Below are positions 45,351-55,660 of a stretch of DNA of 64,000 nt, piece by piece. The notes under the pieces are model-generated. The model ran no database searches. It was not told the DNA's origin and saw only the letters and a program-made list of their open reading frames with translations. How positions within the stretch are numbered: the stretch's first letter is position 1; every line of letters begins with the position of its first letter. The position numbers and the translations under genes are program-made. Source of the stretch: Roseiarcus sp963783175 (lineage in GTDB: Bacteria; Pseudomonadota; Alphaproteobacteria; Rhizobiales; Beijerinckiaceae); the NCBI GenBank assembly GCA_963783175.1, contig CAWANG010000003.1:1-64000 (forward strand), in the 5' to 3' direction.

Positions 45351-48000
45351 ATGAATTTGGAGAAATATACCGAGCGGGCGCGCGGCTTTGTGCAGGCCGC
45401 CCAGTCGCTGGCGCTTCGCGAAGGCCATCAGCAGTTTACGCCCGAGCACCTGCTCAAGGTGCTGCTTGACGACGAAGAGGGCCTTGCCGCCGGACTGATC
45501 GACCGGGCCGGCGGAAACTCGCGCGAGGCGCTGAGGCAGGTCGAGCAGGCGCTCGCCAAGCTGCCCAAGGTCGAGGGATCGGGAGCGGGGCAACTTTACA
45601 TCGCGCCTGCCATGGCGCGGCTGTTCGACAATGCCGAGAAGATCGCCCAAAAGGCCGGCGATTCGTTTGTCACCGTCGAGCGCCTGCTGCTCGCGCTGGC
45701 GATGGAGAAAGGAACGGAAGCGGCCAAGATCCTGGCCAACGCCGGCGTCTCCGCCCAGACCCTCAACGCCGCCATCAACGACCTCCGCAAGGGCCGCACC
45801 GCCGAATTCGGCGAGCGCCGAGAACGCGTACGAGGCGTTGAAGAAATACACTCGCGACCTCACCGACGCGGCGCGGAATGGCAAGCTCGATCCGGTCATC
45901 GGCCGCGACGAGGAGATCCGTCGCACCATCCAGGTGCTGTCCCGTCGGACCAAGAACAACCCAGTGCTGATCGGCGAGCCCGGCGTCGGCAAGACAGCGA
46001 TCGTCGAGGGACTCGCGCTGCGCATCGTCAACGGCGACGTGCCGGAATCGTTGCGCGACAAGAAGCTGCTGTCGCTCGACATGGGCGCGCTGATCGCGGG
46101 AGCGAAATATCGCGGCGAGTTCGAGGAGCGCCTCAAGGCGGTGCTGAACGAAGTGACATCGTCTAACGGCGGCATCATCCTGTTCATCGACGAGATGCAT
46201 ACGCTGGTCGGCGCAGGCAAGGCCGAGGGGGCGATGGACGCCTCCAACCTCTTGAAGCCGGCGCTGGCGCGCGGCGAGCTTCACTGCGTCGGCGCGACGA
46301 CGCTCGACGAATATCGCAAGCATGTCGAGAAGGATGCGGCGCTGGCGCGGCGGTTCCAGCCTGTGTTCGTCTCCCAGCCGACGATCGAGGACACGATCTC
46401 GATCCTGCGCGGCCTGAAGGAGAAGTACGAGGCCCATCACGGTGTTCGGATCACCGACCCGGCGATCATCGCCGCGGCCACGCTCTCCGACCGCTACATC
46501 TCCGACCGCTTCCTCCCAGACAAGGCGATCGACCTTATCGACGAAGCGGCCTCGCGCCAGCGGATGCAGGTCGACTCGAAGCCCGAGGAACTCGACGAAC
46601 TCGACCGGCGCATCATGCAGCTCAAGATCGAGCAGGAGGCGCTGAAGAAAGAGACCGATTCAGCCTCGAAAGAACGTCTAAAGAAACTGGGCTCAGAACT
46701 TGCTGAATTCCAGGAGAAGTCCGACGCGCTGACTGCCCGCTGGAAGGCGGAGAAGGACAAGGTCGGGGTCGCCCAAAAGCTCAAGGAAGAATTGGACGCG
46801 GCGCGCAACGCACTTGCCCAAGCGCAGCGGAAGGGCGACTTCGCGGAAGCCGGAAAGCTCACCTATGGCACGATCCCCGAGCTCGAGAAGAAGCTCGCCG
46901 AAAGCGAGAAGAAGGGCGAGAGCGCGCTCGTCGACGAAGCGGTCACCGCCAACCACGTCGCTCAGGTCGTGTCGCGCTGGACGGGCATCCCGGTCGACAA
47001 AATGCTCGAGGGCGAGCGCGAGAAGCTCCTCAAGATGGAAGAGGAGGTCATGCGGCGGGTCGTCGGCCAGCGCGAGGCAGTGCAGGCTGTCTCGACCGCC
47101 GTCCGCCGCGCGCGCGCCGGGCTGCAGGACCCGAATCGGCCGATCGGTTCCTTCATGTTCCTGGGCCCCACGGGCGTCGGCAAGACTGAGCTAACCAAGG
47201 CGCTGGCCGCGTTCCTGTTCGATGACGACAACGCCTTGGTGCGCATCGACATGTCGGAATACATGGAGAAGCACTCGGTCGCGCGGCTCATCGGCGCGCC
47301 TCCCGGCTATGTTGGTTATGAAGAGGGCGGCGCCTTGACCGAGGCGGTGCGCCGCAGACCCTATCAGGTCGTCCTATTCGACGAGATCGAAAAGGCGCAT
47401 CCGGATGTGTTCAACGTCCTGTTGCAGGTGCTCGACGACGGGCGGCTGACCGACGGCCAGGGGCGCACGGTCGATTTCCGCAACGTTCTCATCGTGATGA
47501 CCTCCAACCTCGGCTCCGAATACCTGGTCAACTTGCCGGAAGGCGAGGATACGAAGACGGTCGAGAAGGAAGTCATGGCGGTGGTGCGCGCCCATTTCCG
47601 GCCCGAGTTCCTCAATCGCATCGACGAGATCATCCTCTTCCATCGGCTGCGGCGCGAGGACATGGGCGAGATCGTCGACATACAGTTGCGCCGGCTTGAA
47701 CCGGCTGCTGGAGGATCGCAAGATCGCGCGTCGCCCTCGACGCCAAAGCGCGGCAGTGGCTGGCCGAGAAGGGGTACGACCCGACCTACGGTGCGCGTCC
47801 GCTGAAACGGGTGATCCAGAAATGGGTGCAGGACCCACTGGCGCAGATGCTGCTCGCCGGCGAGATTCGCGACGGCGCGACATGTCAAGCTCAGCGCCTC
47901 GCGCGGGCGCCTGACCATCAACGGCAAGGAGGTCGGCGGCGAATCGGACGAATCCCCTCGCCCGAAGTCGCCGTCTGTCGTCCCGTTTCCCAAGACGTGA
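45351..48000 (+). CDS. clpB: ATP-dependent disaggregase ClpB (four apparent frameshifts)
   Basis: ClpB rescues aggregated protein with DnaK. Domains in order: N domain (FTPEHLLKVLLDDEEGL), AAA1 with GEPGVGKTAIVEGL, a coiled-coil middle domain, AAA2 with GPTGVGKTELTKAL and the C-terminal small domain. The frame breaks near 45822, 47698, 47728 and 47882, each needing removal of one base; the last pieces read NRLLEDRKIA, VALDAKARQWLAEKGYDPTY and VKLSASRGRLTINGKEVGG. The corrected length is 881 residues, normal. Start ATG at 45351 with a strong AAGGGGAA site. No other copy is in the window; errors are the best explanation. Confidence 0.92.
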
Positions 48001-48098
48001 CGGATGGCGTAAGGCGCCGTAGAACGTGCAAGCGCGCGGCCGGAGGTCAACCGCGGGCTGCCGCCGTCGAGGCCAACCGCTAGTCGAGGTTTTCCGTC

Positions 48099-48374
48099 AT
48101 GGCCAACAACGTTGTCGGCCGGTTCGTCGGCGGATCGCCGGCGGTCGTCGCGGTGCGGCTGATCGTCGTCTCCTTCGTCGTCGGCATCGTTCTCGAGACT
48201 TTCGGCTTCAATCCGGCATCGCTATTCGGCGACGCCGTTCGCGCCTTGAGACGGATCGTCGAGCTCGGGTTTACCGACATCCGTCAGGTCGGCCGCATCC
48301 TTCTGACCGGCGCGATGGTGGTCGTGCCGGTCTGGCTGGCGCTTCGGCTGCTCGACTCCCGCGGCAGACGTTAG
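48099..48374 (+). CDS. Small membrane protein, DUF6460-like
   Basis: A 91-residue protein with two membrane helices: AVVAVRLIVVSFVVGIVLET and ILLTGAMVVVPVWLALRLL. The middle (GFNPASLFGDAVRALRRIVE) resembles the DUF6460 family of Hyphomicrobiales. Function unknown. It follows clpB by about 100 bases on the same strand. Confidence 0.7.
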   Translation: MANNVVGRFVGGSPAVVAVRLIVVSFVVGIVLETFGFNPASLFGDAVRALRRIVELGFTDIRQVGRILLTGAMVVVPVWLALRLLDSRGRR

Positions 48375-48487
48375 GCGGCAAGGAAGACGGGCAACCTCAT
48401 GCCGGCGCGCGAACCAATTGGGGCTTGACGTGCGCGCGCCGCGCTGATCCCCTACGTCGTGGGGTATCCTCCACGGGGCGATTGTTA

Positions 48488-48733
48488 ATGCCATTCTCTC
48501 ATCCTCTGGCCAGGGGCGCGAAGATATGGCCCGCGAAGGCCCATGACGGCAGCGAGCAGCGGGTCCTCGTCATTGTCACCACAATCCCGCTCGATCCCGG
48601 CGAGAAAGGCTATAAGAAATCTCTGGTCGAGCGCCTCTCGCGCGCCGCGCGCGACTACCTGGGCGACTCGAACGAAGCCGCCTCGTTCATGCTCATGCAC
48701 CGGCTGAGAGACTGGGGCGACGCCAAGGCCTGA
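48488..48733 (+). CDS. Hypothetical protein, 81 aa
   Basis: I do not recognise this protein. It contains RVLVIVTTIPLDPGEKGYKK and a charged C-terminal half with SNEAASFMLMHRLRDWGD. There is no signal peptide or membrane helix. The codon pattern looks like its neighbours, which supports coding. The ribosome-binding site is weak. Confidence 0.5.
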   Translation: MPFSHPLARGAKIWPAKAHDGSEQRVLVIVTTIPLDPGEKGYKKSLVERLSRAARDYLGDSNEAASFMLMHRLRDWGDAKA

Positions 48734-48921
48734 TCGGCGGGGCGCGCCGCCGGCAAGGGCGACTGGGCCCCGCGGCCGTCATTTGTCTTTCGGCGGTCGT
48801 CGGTTGCGGCAAAACGCGCCCTTCTCATGAAGGCTGGCTGTGATAGATTATGCCGCGAAGCGCGGGTCAGGGCAGCCGCGAGGCTCCGGCGCCGCGCGCC
48901 GATCAACAGGGGACAAACGCC

Positions 48922-49503
48922 ATGACGAACACAGCATCAGCTTTAGGGCTTGGACCGGGGGCCGGCATCGCGCCGCTCAGGGCCAAATGGGGTTGGATCG
49001 TCGCTCTCGGCGTCGTTTACGTCATCGCCGGCGTGATTGCCCTTGGCAGCGTCGTCATGGCCACCATCGCCAGCGTCTATGTGGTCGGCATCATGATGCT
49101 GATCGCCGGCGTTTTCGAAGTCATCAGCGCGTTCCAGATCAAGACTTGGGGCAGGTTCCTGTTCTGGCTCGCCCTTGGCGTCCTCTATATCATCGCCGGC
49201 TTTGTCGCGTTCGACAATCCGCTGCTGACCGCGGTGTGGTTGACGCTCATACTCGGCGCGGCCTTGGTCGCCTCCGGCATCGTGCGGATCTTCCTTGCAT
49301 TCAATATGCAGCATGGGTCGCCCTGGATCTGGGTCGTCGTCTCCGGCCTGATCACGCTGTTGCTTGGCGTCATCATCCTGGTCCACTGGCCGGTCTCCTC
49401 GCTGTGGACGCTCGGAATCTTTCTCGGCGTCGATCTCGTCTTCGCCGGCGCGAGCTGGATCGGCCTCGGCATGGGTCTGCGCGCAAGCCAGCCTGAAGGT
49501 TGA
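48922..49503 (+). CDS. HdeD family membrane protein
   Basis: A 193-residue inner-membrane protein with about six helices in three repeated pairs, e.g. WIVALGVVYVIAGVIALGSV, FLFWLALGVLYIIAGFVAF and VVVSGLITLLLGVIILVHWP. The length and repeated GxxxxxxG-type helices fit HdeD/DUF308 proteins, linked to acid resistance in E. coli. The ATG at 48922 fits best. Confidence 0.85.
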   Translation: MTNTASALGLGPGAGIAPLRAKWGWIVALGVVYVIAGVIALGSVVMATIASVYVVGIMMLIAGVFEVISAFQIKTWGRFLFWLALGVLYIIAGFVAFDNPLLTAVWLTLILGAALVASGIVRIFLAFNMQHGSPWIWVVVSGLITLLLGVIILVHWPVSSLWTLGIFLGVDLVFAGASWIGLGMGLRASQPEG

Positions 49504-49592
49504 GCGCGGGCGCCTCGACGCGTCCGGGCCGGATCTGAGGCGAAGCGGCCGCTTGGCTAACCGGCAGCTTCCGGGGCAAGGAGATCTTTCCC

Positions 49593-49815
49593 GTGCGTTG
49601 GATCTATCTGGCGATCGTGGTCGTGTTTGTCGCCGCACTGATCATCTTCATTTTTCAGAACACCCAGAGCGTCGACGTGTCCTTCCTCGCGCTCGGACGT
49701 CAGCCCGCCGCTCGCGATTCTCGTCCTCGTCGCCTATGTGCTCGGGGCGCTGAGCGGCGGCAGCATGTACGCGCTTCTGCGGCGCTCGGTTGCGGGGTCG
49801 CGGCGCTCCGCCTGA
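49593..49815 (+). CDS. LapA/DUF1049 family membrane protein (apparent frameshift)
   Basis: A GTG start after a strong AAGGAGAT site gives MRWIYLAIVVVFVAALIIFI and FQNTQSVDVSFLAL. Near 49697 one extra base shifts the frame, after which VSPPLAILVLVAYVLGALSG and GSMYALLRRSVAGSRR complete a two-helix LapA-type protein of about 73 residues. E. coli LapA/LapB help control LPS synthesis; the role here is inferred from family only. Confidence 0.75.
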
Positions 49816-49828
49816 AGGCATATCGATC

Positions 49829-50811
49829 ATGCGCGCCATGGTCCTGCGGCGGCCCGGCGAGCGGCTCGTCATGGAGGAGCGGCCCGATCCGGCGCCCGGA
49901 CCGGGGCAGGTTCGGGTTCGGATCGAAGCCTGCGGCGTCTGCCGCACCGACCTGCATGTTGTCGACGGCGAGTTGCCTGATCCCAAGCTGCCGATCGTGC
50001 CGGGACATGAGATCGTCGGACGCGTCGACGCGGCGGGCGAAGGCGTCGATTTGGAGCTCGGCGCGCGGGTCGGCGTGGCGTGGCTCGGCCATACCGACGG
50101 GACGTGCCCCTATTGCAGAAGCAAGCGCGAGAACCTCTGCGATCATCCGCTTTTCACCGGCTATACTCGCGACGGCGGCTATGCCACCCATGCGATCGCC
50201 GAGGCGGCGTTCGTCTTCCCACTGTCAGCGAGGACCTCGACCCGGTCGCGTCCGCGCCGCTTCTTTGCGCGGGCCTTATCGGCTGGCGCTCGCTCAAGAT
50301 GGCCGGGGAGGGGCGGACAATCGGCATCTACGGTTTCGGCGCCGCGGCCCACATCATCGCCCAGGTCTGCCGCTGGCAGGGACGGCGCGTGTTCGCTTTC
50401 ACCCGGCCAGGCGACGCCGCCGGTCAGGCGTTCGCCCGCTCGCTCGGGGCCGAATGGGCCGGCGGATCGGACGACAAGCCGCCCGAGCCGCTCGACGCCG
50501 CCATTCTCTTCGCACCGGTAGGCGCGCTTGTTCCAGCCGCGCTCGCCGCTGTGCGCAAGGGAGGGCGGGTCGTCTGCGGCGGCATCCACATGAGCGACAT
50601 CCCGTCGTTCCCGTACCGGCTGATGTGGGAGGAGCGCAGCGTCTCCTCGGTCGCCAATCTGACTCGCGACGACGGCCGGGAGTTCCTGGCGCTCGCTCCG
50701 CAAGCGAAGGTGCGAACGACGACCACGCGCTATCCCCTCGACAAGGCTAACAAGGCGCTCGACGATTTGCGCTCGGGCCTGCTCGAAGGCGCAGCGGTGC
50801 TCGTGCCGTGA
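49829..50811 (+). CDS. Zinc-dependent alcohol dehydrogenase (apparent frameshift)
   Basis: A medium-chain dehydrogenase of about 327 residues. The catalytic-zinc region is GVCRTDLHVVDGELP and GHEIVGRVDAAGE. The structural-zinc loop reads HTDGTCPYCRSKRENLC, where the first of the four usual Cys is Asp. Near 50218 the frame must shift by one missing (or two extra) bases, then SEDLDPVASAPLLCAGLIGW and GIYGFGAAAHIIAQV (Rossmann fold) follow. The closest group is the YogA/Adh class that oxidises or reduces short alcohols and aldehydes. It converges with the quinoprotein-like gene. Confidence 0.82.
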
Positions 50812-50826
50812 GGGGCTTGATCGAGC

Positions 50827-52609
50827 CTATTCCAGTCCAAGCACTGACACTTTGGCGGTGGTGATCTCGGTCGGCCATAGGATCTCGGTGAGGCCGGTGG
50901 CGGCGGCGACCCTTTGCTTGCCATCGACCTCGTAAGTGATGACGCCGCCCCCGATCGCGCCGCCGATTTTCTGACCCCAAAGCTTGCGCCCGGTCTCGGC
51001 GTCGAGCGCATAGAAGTTGCCGCCCATGTCGCCGAAGTAGACGACGCCGCCGGCGGTCGGCGTCATGCCGCTTTGGATCGGATAGTTGGTCTTCGCCCGC
51101 CATTTCCATGTTCCCGTGTCCGCGTCGACGGCCGTGACCCAGCCTGCCCAGTCAAAGACCGGGTCGCCCTTGCCCCAGGTGTTGAACGGATTGAGAGAAT
51201 CTTCGCCCGACCAGGGCGCGCCCGGCGCCGTGTCGGCGATCTTCTCGGGCGGCTCGAGCGTGACGGTCGTGCACCAATCGACCTCGCCGACGTAAATGAG
51301 GTTGTTCTGCGGGATCGTAGCCTGGACCGTTCCACTCGGCGCCGCCGGTCGAGCCCGGACAGAAGTGGACGGACTTGCCGACCTCGAATGGCGCGGTCTC
51401 GTTTTCCATCCGAGTCATGGGTTGGCGGTAAAGCATGGCGCCGGTCGAGAGGTCGATGCCATAGAGGTGGCCGTCCTTCGGCGCGAGCGAAAGAAGCGTT
51501 TTGCCGCCTGCAGTCTTGATGATGACCGGAGCGCTCGAGACATCCCAGTCGTGCCAGTCCTTCGGGACGATCTTGAAGTGATTTCGGTAGGCGCCGGTCT
51601 TGGCGTCGAGCACGACCACCGAGCCCGAATAGAGATTCTCGCCCGGTCGCTCGCCGGCGGAAAAATCCGGCGCCGGGTTGCCGCCTGGCACGTAGATGAG
51701 GCCGCTCTCGGGATCCAGAGTGTATGAGGTCCAGGTCGCGCCGCCGGTGATCGGCACCCCTTTCATTGTGTTGCCCCAGGTTTTGTCGTTGAGGGGCGAA
51801 GGAGCTTCGGGCCCGCGCGTCGGATCGCCCTCGGCTTTCGGGACCAGATAGAACTCCCATACGATCTTGCCGGTCTTGGCGTCGAGGGCGTACATGCGTC
51901 CCTTCACGCCTTTCACGTCGCCGCCGGCATTGCCGATGAAGACGAGGCCGTTCCAGGCGATCGGAGCGGCCGGCGCGCTCTCGCCCTTCTTGTAGTCGCC
52001 GATTGTCGTTTCCCAGATGCGCTTGCCGGTCTTGAAATCATAGGCGAGCACGCGGGCGTCCTGCGTGCCGCGGAAGAGCATGCCGTCGAGATAGGCGGCG
52101 CCGCGATTGACCCCCTGCGGCGAGGCCGGCGTGTAATCCTCATGCGCCCGCCAGTTTTCCTTGCAGGTCGCGGGATCGATCGAGAAGAGGTCGTACTCTG
52201 TGGCGAAAATCAGCGCGCCGTTCACCTCGATCAAGCCCGAGTTGAAGCCGGTGTACTGCCCGGTGTCATAGGTGCAGAGAATCTTGAGCTTCTCCGCATT
52301 CTGGTTGTTGATCTGATTGAGGTCTGAAAAACGGTTCGAGGTCAGCGTCTTGTTGTAGCTCGGCCAATCGCCTCCGGTCGCGGCGGGCGCTGTCGAAGCC
52401 GGCGCCGGGGCGGGCGCCTGAGCGGCCTTCCAGTCGGGATTGGTCTCGGTCGAAATGGCGCCGTCGGGCGCGTTCATATAGCGCGCGAAGTTGATCCCCA
52501 TCGCCGCGATTGGAACGAACTGGTCCCAAAAGACAAAATAAACAAGTCCCGCCACAATGAGGCCGAGAACCACGATCGCGAGGACGGCGGCTGCAAGCCA
52601 GGATCTCAC
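50827..52609 (-). CDS. Membrane-anchored PQQ-type beta-propeller (quinoprotein dehydrogenase-like), apparent frameshift
   Basis: One N-terminal membrane helix (LAAAVLAIVVLGLIVAGLVY) anchors a large periplasmic domain with quinoprotein blade motifs: YALDAKTGKIVWEF, VLDAKTGAYRNHF, AVDADTGTWKWRAK and YALDAETGRKLWGQK. A break near 51312 (one extra base) separates GYDP from QNNLIYVGEVDWCTT. The corrected protein has about 593 residues. No CXXCH heme motif or vicinal Cys pair was seen, so it is neither a quinohemoprotein nor a clear MxaF/XoxF; PQQ binding is inferred. A GTG at 52609 with GGAG is the likely start. It lies downstream of the cco genes, same strand. Confidence 0.75.
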
Positions 52610-52730
52610 CGGCGGCTCCGTTAATTGCCGGCGCTCGCCGGGATGGGAAAGAAAGAGGCCGCCCGATTTGCTTCGGAGAGCGGATCTCTCGTTACACCGA
52701 AACGTGGCGCCGAAGCGACAGCGATTGCGC

Positions 52731-52889
52731 CTACCGCTCATCCTCCGGCAGATCGTCGTCGCTGATCGCCCGCCATGCGGCGCCGTCGAGATCGTCGAAC
52801 TGCCCGTTGCGCAGCGCCCACAGGAAAGCGGCGAGCCCGAGGCCGCCGAGAGCCAGCGCAAGCGGCACGAGGTAGACGAGGACGTTCAT
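52731..52889 (-). CDS. ccoS: cbb3 oxidase assembly protein CcoS
   Basis: A 52-residue protein with one membrane helix (VLVYLVPLALALGGLGLAAF) followed by LWALRNGQFDDLDGAAWRAI and an acidic tail, the exact pattern of CcoS/FixS. It helps insert cofactors (heme/copper) into the cbb3 oxidase. It starts 14 bases after the ccoI stop. Confidence 0.92.
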   Translation of the reverse strand: MNVLVYLVPLALALGGLGLAAFLWALRNGQFDDLDGAAWRAISDDDLPEDER

Positions 52890-52902
52890 GGCTGCTTAAG
52901 CC

Positions 52903-55074
52903 TTACCCATGTCGCGCCCTCAGCGCGTTGAGCGTGACCAGGATCGAGGAGCCCGACATCGCCAGCGCAGCGATCAGCGGCGTCACTTGGCCTGTCACCG
53001 CAAGCGGGACCGCAAGAAGGTTGTAGACCAGCGACAGCCAGAGATTTTCGACCATCAGCCTTCGCGCCTTGGCGGCGAGACTCAGCGCGTCGGCGACCGG
53101 CGCCAGCCGTTCGCCGAGGAACAAGGCGTCGGCCTGCGCCTGCGCGATATGGGCGGCGGAAATGGGCGAGATCGATACATGCGCGGCGGCGAGCGCGGGC
53201 GCATCGTTGAGGCCGTCGCCGACCATAAGCGGGCGCTTCCCGGCGGCCTTCAGCGCCTCCAGCCGCTCGATCTTGTCCTTGGGCTTCAGACCGGAGGCGA
53301 AACGCGTCACGCCGAGTTCGCGCGCGACCAGCGCGACCGCCGCCTCGCGATCGCCCGAAAGGATCTCGACTTCGTGTCCGCGCGCGAGAGAGGCCATGAC
53401 TTCGCGCGCGTCGGAGCGCAGCCCCTGCCTGACCGCGAAGACGACTGCGCGCTCGTGCGTCCTCATGACGATCAGCGATGCGTCGGGAAAGGCGGCTGCG
53501 ATCGGCTCGGCCTCAACCTCCGCCTTGCAGAAGGCGACGGAGCCGAGCTTTATGCGTTTGCCGTGATGGAGCGCGGTCACGCCCTGGCCGGGAAATTCGT
53601 GGCCGTTCAACGGCTCCCTGGCGTGCGCTGCGCCCGCAATGGTCTCGGCGAGGGGATGCCTGCTCGACAGCGCAAGCGAGGCCGCCAGCGCGAGGTCCTC
53701 GGGCGCGATGTCGGCGCCGTTGGCGAGCGTCGGGCGCGGGTTGGTTAGCGTGCCGGTTTTGTCGAACACGATCGTCTGGGCTTCCGCCAGGCGTTCCAGC
53801 GCCTCGCCGGAATTGAGGATCACTCCGCGGCGAAACAGCGCTCCCGCTGCGACCACCTGCACCGCCGGGACCGCGAGCCCGAGTGCGCATGGGCAGGTGA
53901 TGATAAGCACGGTGATCGCGACGATCAGGGACTGCTGCCAGCCCGCGCCGAGCCACAGCCAGGAAAGAAAGGTCGCAAGCGCTGCCAGATGGACGACCGG
54001 CGCGTAGAGCCGCGCCGCCTGATCGGCGAGGCGGACGTAGGACGAGCGCTGCTCCGCCGCCTTGGCGAGGAGCCCATTGACCTCGTCGAGCAGCGAGTCG
54101 CCGGCTTCCTTCGCGACCCTCACCCGCAGCGCGCCGGAGAGATTGAGCGCGCCCGCATAGATCGGGGCGCCGGCGCTGACCGCAATCGGCGCGGTCTCTC
54201 CGGTGACAAGGCTCTGATCGACCTCTGAGCGCCCGTCCTCGACCGTCCCGTCTACGGCGACCCGTTCGCCCGCGCGCACTAGGACGAGGTCGCCGGGATG
54301 GATGGCGGCGATCGGCGTCTCGCGCGCTTCGCTCCCATCGACGAGCTTCAAGGCGCGATCGGCACGGATCGCCGTGAGGTTGGCGGCGAAGTCGCGCGCG
54401 CGGCGTCGCATGTGCTGGTCCAGAGTGCGGCCGGCGAGCAGAAACGTCAGCAGCATCAGGGCGCTGTCGAAATAGGCGGCGCGCTCATGGGCGATGGTCT
54501 GAAAAACCGACAGGCCCAGCGCGAGCACGACGCCGAGTGAAATCGGCACGTCCATGTTGAGCGACCCACGCTTAAGAGCGCGGGCCGCGCTCGTGAAGAA
54601 CGGCATGCCGGCATAGGCCGCGCAAGGCAGCGCGATCAGGGCGGAGAGCCAGTGGAAAAGATCCCGGGTGGCGGAGTTCGGGTCGCTGTCCGCCCCCGCC
54701 CACAGCGATACCGACAGCAGCATCACGTTCATCGCGGCGAAAGCGGCGACGCCGAGGCAGCGCAGGAGCTGCCGTTCGGCCGCCTTCTCGACACCGTCGG
54801 CAGTCTCCGCCGCGAATGGATAGGCTGGATATCCCAGCGCCTCGAGGCGCTTGAGGATCGCCGGCGGCTCGAGCGAACCCTCGTTCCACTCCACCGTGAC
54901 GCGCTTGCTGGCCAGATTGACCCGCGCGCCGCGCACGCCAGCCTGCTTGCGCAGGCCGGTCTCGATCGCGGCTATGCAGGCGCCGCAATGGACGCCTTCG
55001 ACGACGAGATCCATCGCGGCGACACCGTCGACGGGACGGCGTACATAAAGCGATAGGTCCAGCGCGTCCGTCAT
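52903..55074 (-). CDS. ccoI: Copper-exporting-type P-type ATPase CcoI/FixI
   Basis: A 723-residue P1B ATPase. An N-terminal heavy-metal domain (GVHCGACIAAIETGL) precedes eight membrane helices; the transmembrane metal site is ITCPCALGLAVP, the phosphorylated Asp lies in VFDKTGTLTN, and GDGLNDAPALAAA forms the hinge. It supplies copper for the CuB centre of cbb3 oxidase. ATG at 55074 fits; the frame runs upstream to 55380 in a different gene's antisense-like sequence. It is three bases from ccoH. Confidence 0.95.
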   Translation of the reverse strand: MTDALDLSLYVRRPVDGVAAMDLVVEGVHCGACIAAIETGLRKQAGVRGARVNLASKRVTVEWNEGSLEPPAILKRLEALGYPAYPFAAETADGVEKAAERQLLRCLGVAAFAAMNVMLLSVSLWAGADSDPNSATRDLFHWLSALIALPCAAYAGMPFFTSAARALKRGSLNMDVPISLGVVLALGLSVFQTIAHERAAYFDSALMLLTFLLAGRTLDQHMRRRARDFAANLTAIRADRALKLVDGSEARETPIAAIHPGDLVLVRAGERVAVDGTVEDGRSEVDQSLVTGETAPIAVSAGAPIYAGALNLSGALRVRVAKEAGDSLLDEVNGLLAKAAEQRSSYVRLADQAARLYAPVVHLAALATFLSWLWLGAGWQQSLIVAITVLIITCPCALGLAVPAVQVVAAGALFRRGVILNSGEALERLAEAQTIVFDKTGTLTNPRPTLANGADIAPEDLALAASLALSSRHPLAETIAGAAHAREPLNGHEFPGQGVTALHHGKRIKLGSVAFCKAEVEAEPIAAAFPDASLIVMRTHERAVVFAVRQGLRSDAREVMASLARGHEVEILSGDREAAVALVARELGVTRFASGLKPKDKIERLEALKAAGKRPLMVGDGLNDAPALAAAHVSISPISAAHIAQAQADALFLGERLAPVADALSLAAKARRLMVENLWLSLVYNLLAVPLAVTGQVTPLIAALAMSGSSILVTLNALRARHG

Positions 55075-55076
55075 CA

Positions 55077-55574
55077 CTATTCCGGATTCGCTTCCGTATC
55101 CGCAACCGTGATCTTGTTCTCGCTGCGGAACACACGCTCCGGACCGCGCTTCGCCTCGATCACCAGCAGCCAGCGGCCGGGCCGGACGGGCGTCGCCACG
55201 CCCTCGTAGTCGAGGCCGTCGGAAGCGAGCCTCGCCTCGCGGTCGAGCGCGGCGTCGAACGGATGCTCGAAGCGGGCGGTCACTTCGAGGTCGGGGATCG
55301 GCCCGCCGTCGCGATTGCGGAATTCGACCATGATTTGCTCGCCTTGGCCCTCGGCGCGAGTCATCACGTTGACCTTCCAACCCCGTTCGGCTTGCGCCCG
55401 CGCCTCGGCGATCCGTCCGTTGAACGCCTGGCTGGCGTCGTAGGGGTTCTCAAGCTCCGAGCCGTGCAGGGTGTGGAGGGCGAAATAAATCAACGCGATG
55501 TTGGCCGCAAACATCACCAGGAAGAAGAGGCCGAGAATGGCGACGACGTGTCGTCCGGTCAATTCGCCGGGCAT
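55077..55574 (-). CDS. ccoH: cbb3 assembly protein CcoH/FixH
   Basis: A 165-residue protein: LTGRHVVAILGLFFLVMFAA forms the N-terminal anchor, followed by NIALIYFALHTLHGSELEN and a periplasmic FixH domain (WKVNVMTRAEGQG, RFEHPFDAALDREARL). It is needed for maturation of the oxidase. ATG at 55574 leaves the conserved LTGRHV near the start; an alternative at 55664 would overlap the ccoG stop by ATGA and add 30 residues. Confidence 0.88.
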   Translation of the reverse strand: MPGELTGRHVVAILGLFFLVMFAANIALIYFALHTLHGSELENPYDASQAFNGRIAEARAQAERGWKVNVMTRAEGQGEQIMVEFRNRDGGPIPDLEVTARFEHPFDAALDREARLASDGLDYEGVATPVRPGRWLLVIEAKRGPERVFRSENKITVADTEANPE

Positions 55575-55660
55575 GGGCTGTCTTTCTCGATTCGACGCCA
55601 GGGATGTGGGCAAGAGAACCTCCAACTCTAGCTCAGAGCGCTGCTCCCGGCATGGAGCTG

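Noticed and set aside
45351..48000. Programmed frameshifting in clpB and the other broken genes
   Set aside because: No slippery heptamer or conserved recoding site is seen, the genes are unrelated, and ClpB is not known to need recoding; error is simpler.
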